7,427 nucleotides of DNA, from assembly GCA_023460575.1 (NCBI GenBank), contig JAEWPQ010000109.1, forward strand, positions 1 through 7,427. The letters are read 5' to 3'. The notes below the pieces were generated by a model. That model was given only the letters and a program-made list of their open reading frames with translations, searched no databases and had not been told where the DNA came from. The position numbers and the translations under genes were made by a program. Numbering within the stretch: position 1 is the first letter of the stretch; each line of letters begins with the position of its first letter. This DNA comes from Bacillota bacterium. Its GTDB lineage: Bacteria; Bacillota; Clostridia; Lachnospirales; Lachnospiraceae. Shown here piece by piece: positions 5,415-7,427 of this stretch.

Positions 5415-7280
5415 ATGGGTAAGATCATTGGAATTGACTTAGGAACAACAAACAGCTGTGTAGCCGTTATGGAAGGCGGTAAGCCAGTTGTTATCCCTAA
5501 CAGCGAAGGTGTAAGAACAACACCGTCTGTCGTTGCATTTACTAAAAACGGAGAAAGACTGGTTGGTGAACCTGCAAAACGTCAGGCAGTAACCAATGCA
5601 GACCGCACCATCTCTTCCATCAAAAGACACATTGGTACTGATTATAAAGTAACCATTGATGGTAAGAATTACAGCCCTCAGGAAATTTCAGCCATGATTC
5701 TTCAGAAGTTAAAAGCAGATGCAGAGGCTTATTTAGGAGAAAAGGTTACGGAAGCAGTTATTACCGTACCGGCTTATTTTAACGATGCACAGCGTCAGGC
5801 AACCAAGGATGCAGGAAAAATTGCAGGCCTTGATGTTAAACGTATTATTAACGAGCCGACAGCAGCAGCGCTTGCTTACGGTCTTGATAATGAAAAAGAA
5901 CAGAAGATTATGGTATACGATTTAGGAGGCGGTACATTCGACGTTTCCAATATTGAAATCGGTGACGGAGTTATTGAAGTACTTTCCACCAACGGCGATA
6001 CCCGCTTAGGCGGAGATGATTTCGACAACCGTCTGACACAGTGGATGGTTGATGAATTCAAAAAGGCAGAAGGCGTAGACTTATCCGGTGACAAGATGGC
6101 TATGCAGAGATTAAAAGAAGCTGCTGAAAAGGCAAAGAAGGAATTATCCTCTTCCACAACCACAAACATCAACTTACCTTTCATTACAGCTACAGCAGAG
6201 GGTCCAAAGCATCTGGATATGAACTTAACCAGAGCAAAATTTGATGAACTGACACTGGATTTAATCGAGCGTACCGCAGTTCCGGTACAGAGCGCGTTAA
6301 AAGACGCAGGAATGACAGCAGCTGAGCTTGGAAAAGTGCTTTTAGTCGGCGGATCCACCCGTATGCTGGCAGCTCAGGAGAAAGTAAAACAGCTGACAGG
6401 CAAAGAGCCTTCCAAGTCATTAAACCCGGATGAGTGTGTAGCGATTGGTGCAAGTATCCAGGGCGGTAAGCTTGCAGGCGATGCTGGTGCAGGCGATATC
6501 CTTCTTCTTGACGTAACACCCCTTTCCTTATCCATTGAGACAATGGGCGGCGTGGCTACCAGACTGATCGAGAGAAATACAACAATTCCTACAAAGAAGA
6601 GCCAGGTTTTCTCCACTGCAGCAGATAACCAGACAGCAGTTGATATTCATGTCGTACAGGGCGAAAGACAGTTCGCAAGAGACAACAAGACTCTCGGACA
6701 GTTCCGTCTTGATGGAATTCCACCTGCAAGAAGAGGTGTTCCTCAGATCGAAGTTACCTTTGATATTGATGCCAACGGTATTGTTAACGTTTCAGCAAAG
6801 GACTTAGGAACAGGCAAAGAGCAGCATATCACCATCACTTCCGGATCCAACATGTCCGATTCCGACATTGATAAGGCTGTGAGAGAAGCAGCTGAATATG
6901 AGGCTCAGGATAAGAAACGCAAGGAAGGCATTGATGCAAGAAACGATGCGGACTCCATGGTATTCCAGACAGAGAAAGCTCTGCAGGAAGTCGGAGATAA
7001 GATCGCAGATACGGATAAAGCAACAGTTGAGGCTGATTTAAATGCATTGAAAGAAGCGATTAACAGAGCACCACTGGAAGAGATGACAGATGCCCAGATC
7101 GAAGATATTAAGGCAGGCCGTGAGAAACTGATGAACAGCGCACAGGCATTGTTTGCAAAGGTTTATGAGCAGGCACAGTCCCAGGCTGGAGCAGGCGCAG
7201 GCCCTGACATGGGAGCAGCAGGAGAAGGAGCTTCTTACCAGGACAGCGATGTTGTAGACGGAGATTATAAAGAAGTTTAA
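5415..7280 (+). CDS. dnaK: Chaperone protein DnaK (Hsp70)
   Basis: The 621 residues are a full-length Hsp70 of the Firmicute size. The ATPase domain (about 1-355) has all three family signatures: IDLGTTNS (7-14), VYDLGGGTFDVSNI (167-180) and VLLVGGSTRM (308-317). The interdomain linker DILLLDVTPL (361-370) is intact, and the substrate-binding beta domain follows with VVQGER (413-418). The helical lid covers about 480-585. A short Gly/Ala-rich tail ends in VVDGDYKEV, close to the EEVD-like ending common in bacteria. The linker is followed by SLSIETMGG, where many homologues have SLGIETMGG; this is a mild substitution. It folds proteins in the cytoplasm in an ATP cycle driven by DnaJ and GrpE, whose genes flank it. 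An AGGAGG 8 nt before the ATG is the strongest ribosome binding site in the operon, fitting high DnaK output. The 54 bases from grpE hold no terminator. Confidence 0.98.
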   Translation: MGKIIGIDLGTTNSCVAVMEGGKPVVIPNSEGVRTTPSVVAFTKNGERLVGEPAKRQAVTNADRTISSIKRHIGTDYKVTIDGKNYSPQEISAMILQKLKADAEAYLGEKVTEAVITVPAYFNDAQRQATKDAGKIAGLDVKRIINEPTAAALAYGLDNEKEQKIMVYDLGGGTFDVSNIEIGDGVIEVLSTNGDTRLGGDDFDNRLTQWMVDEFKKAEGVDLSGDKMAMQRLKEAAEKAKKELSSSTTTNINLPFITATAEGPKHLDMNLTRAKFDELTLDLIERTAVPVQSALKDAGMTAAELGKVLLVGGSTRMLAAQEKVKQLTGKEPSKSLNPDECVAIGASIQGGKLAGDAGAGDILLLDVTPLSLSIETMGGVATRLIERNTTIPTKKSQVFSTAADNQTAVDIHVVQGERQFARDNKTLGQFRLDGIPPARRGVPQIEVTFDIDANGIVNVSAKDLGTGKEQHITITSGSNMSDSDIDKAVREAAEYEAQDKKRKEGIDARNDADSMVFQTEKALQEVGDKIADTDKATVEADLNALKEAINRAPLEEMTDAQIEDIKAGREKLMNSAQALFAKVYEQAQSQAGAGAGPDMGAAGEGASYQDSDVVDGDYKEV

Positions 7281-7304
7281 TAATAAGTCGGTTGACAGGA
7301 CTTT

Positions 7305-7338
7305 GGGGAAAGTGTTGTAGGAATACAGCACTTTTTCC
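7305..7338 (+). ncRNA. mRNA hairpin between dnaK and dnaJ
   Basis: Positions 7305-7319 pair with 7324-7338 over 15 base pairs (three G-U wobbles) capped by GGAA, a GNRA tetraloop. The downstream sequence is GCAGGAATAAATTCC with no T-run, so it is unlikely to be an efficient intrinsic terminator. It lies 24 bases after the dnaK stop and 41 bases before dnaJ. Likely roles are protection of the dnaK 3' end, a processing site, or partial attenuation so that less DnaJ than DnaK is made. The structure is read from sequence; the role is inference. Confidence 0.6.
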
Positions 7339-7379
7339 GCAGGAATAAATTCCTTACAATTATGAGAGGTAGACCTAAG

Positions 7380-7427
7380 ATGGCAGAAAGTAAAAAAGAT
7401 TATTATGAAATCCTTGGCGTTTCCAAA
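7380..7427 (+). CDS. dnaJ: Chaperone protein DnaJ, N-terminal start (partial)
   Basis: An ATG at 7380 preceded by GAGAGGT (9 nt spacing) opens a frame that runs off the window after 16 codons. The residues MAESKKDYYEILGVSK are the standard beginning of a DnaJ J-domain (DYYEILGVSK leading into helix I). The HPD motif and zinc-finger region lie outside the window. The position after dnaK in a CIRCE-controlled operon makes it the DnaJ co-chaperone that stimulates DnaK ATPase. Confidence 0.94.
   Translation, partial: MAESKKDYYEILGVSK

Noticed and set aside
5876..6616. Long minus-strand open frames inside dnaK
   Set aside because: They are antisense shadows of a highly conserved gene, with no ribosome binding site, promoter or recognisable domain.
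7292..7320. Possible internal promoter before dnaJ (TTGACA at 7292-7297)
   Set aside because: The hexamer is perfect, but the sequence 16-18 bases later (TTGTAG/TGTAGG) is a poor -10 and lies within the hairpin stem.

Overview
The window looks like a chromosomal segment from an anaerobic Firmicute of class Clostridia, most likely the Lachnospiraceae (Lacrimispora/Enterocloster type). This rests on the gene order hemW ... hrcA-grpE-dnaK-dnaJ, a perfect CIRCE operator, TTGACA/TATAAT-type promoters, strong purine-rich ribosome binding sites, a TTG start codon, and secreted 3D-domain and Ig-like proteins. The genus is inference.

Layout. Bases 1-126 are the last 41 codons of hemW, closed by a strong intrinsic terminator (134-179). 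Facing it on the minus strand is a secreted 3D-domain protein of 236 residues (201-911). A roughly 240-base AT-rich divergent promoter region follows. Next, on the plus strand, comes an AT-rich gene for a secreted protein of 432 residues with an N-terminal beta-sandwich-like region, one fibronectin type III-like domain and two bacterial Ig-like (BIG2) domains (1156-2454). A 356-base intergenic stretch holds two hairpin terminators serving this gene and the convergent second 3D-domain gene (2811-3377, minus strand, 188 residues). A second divergent promoter region leads into the class I heat-shock operon: sigma-A promoter, CIRCE, hrcA (TTG start), grpE, dnaK, and the first 16 codons of dnaJ at the window edge.

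How it works together. The right half is the conserved chaperone operon. HrcA represses it through CIRCE, DnaK is the Hsp70, GrpE its nucleotide exchange factor and DnaJ its J-protein. The left half is a variable cell-surface cluster lying between hemW and hrcA, which are often close neighbours in Firmicutes. Its two 3D-domain proteins are paralogues likely to act on peptidoglycan. The Ig-like protein between them has a much lower GC content and looks like a later arrival.

The most interesting signals are these: a perfect match to the WalR (YycF) consensus TGTWAH-N5-TGTWAH beside the first 3D gene, a one-mismatch version inside the promoter of the second, and a long GNRA-capped hairpin without a U-tract between dnaK and dnaJ. 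I found no mobile element, CRISPR array, tRNA or rRNA.
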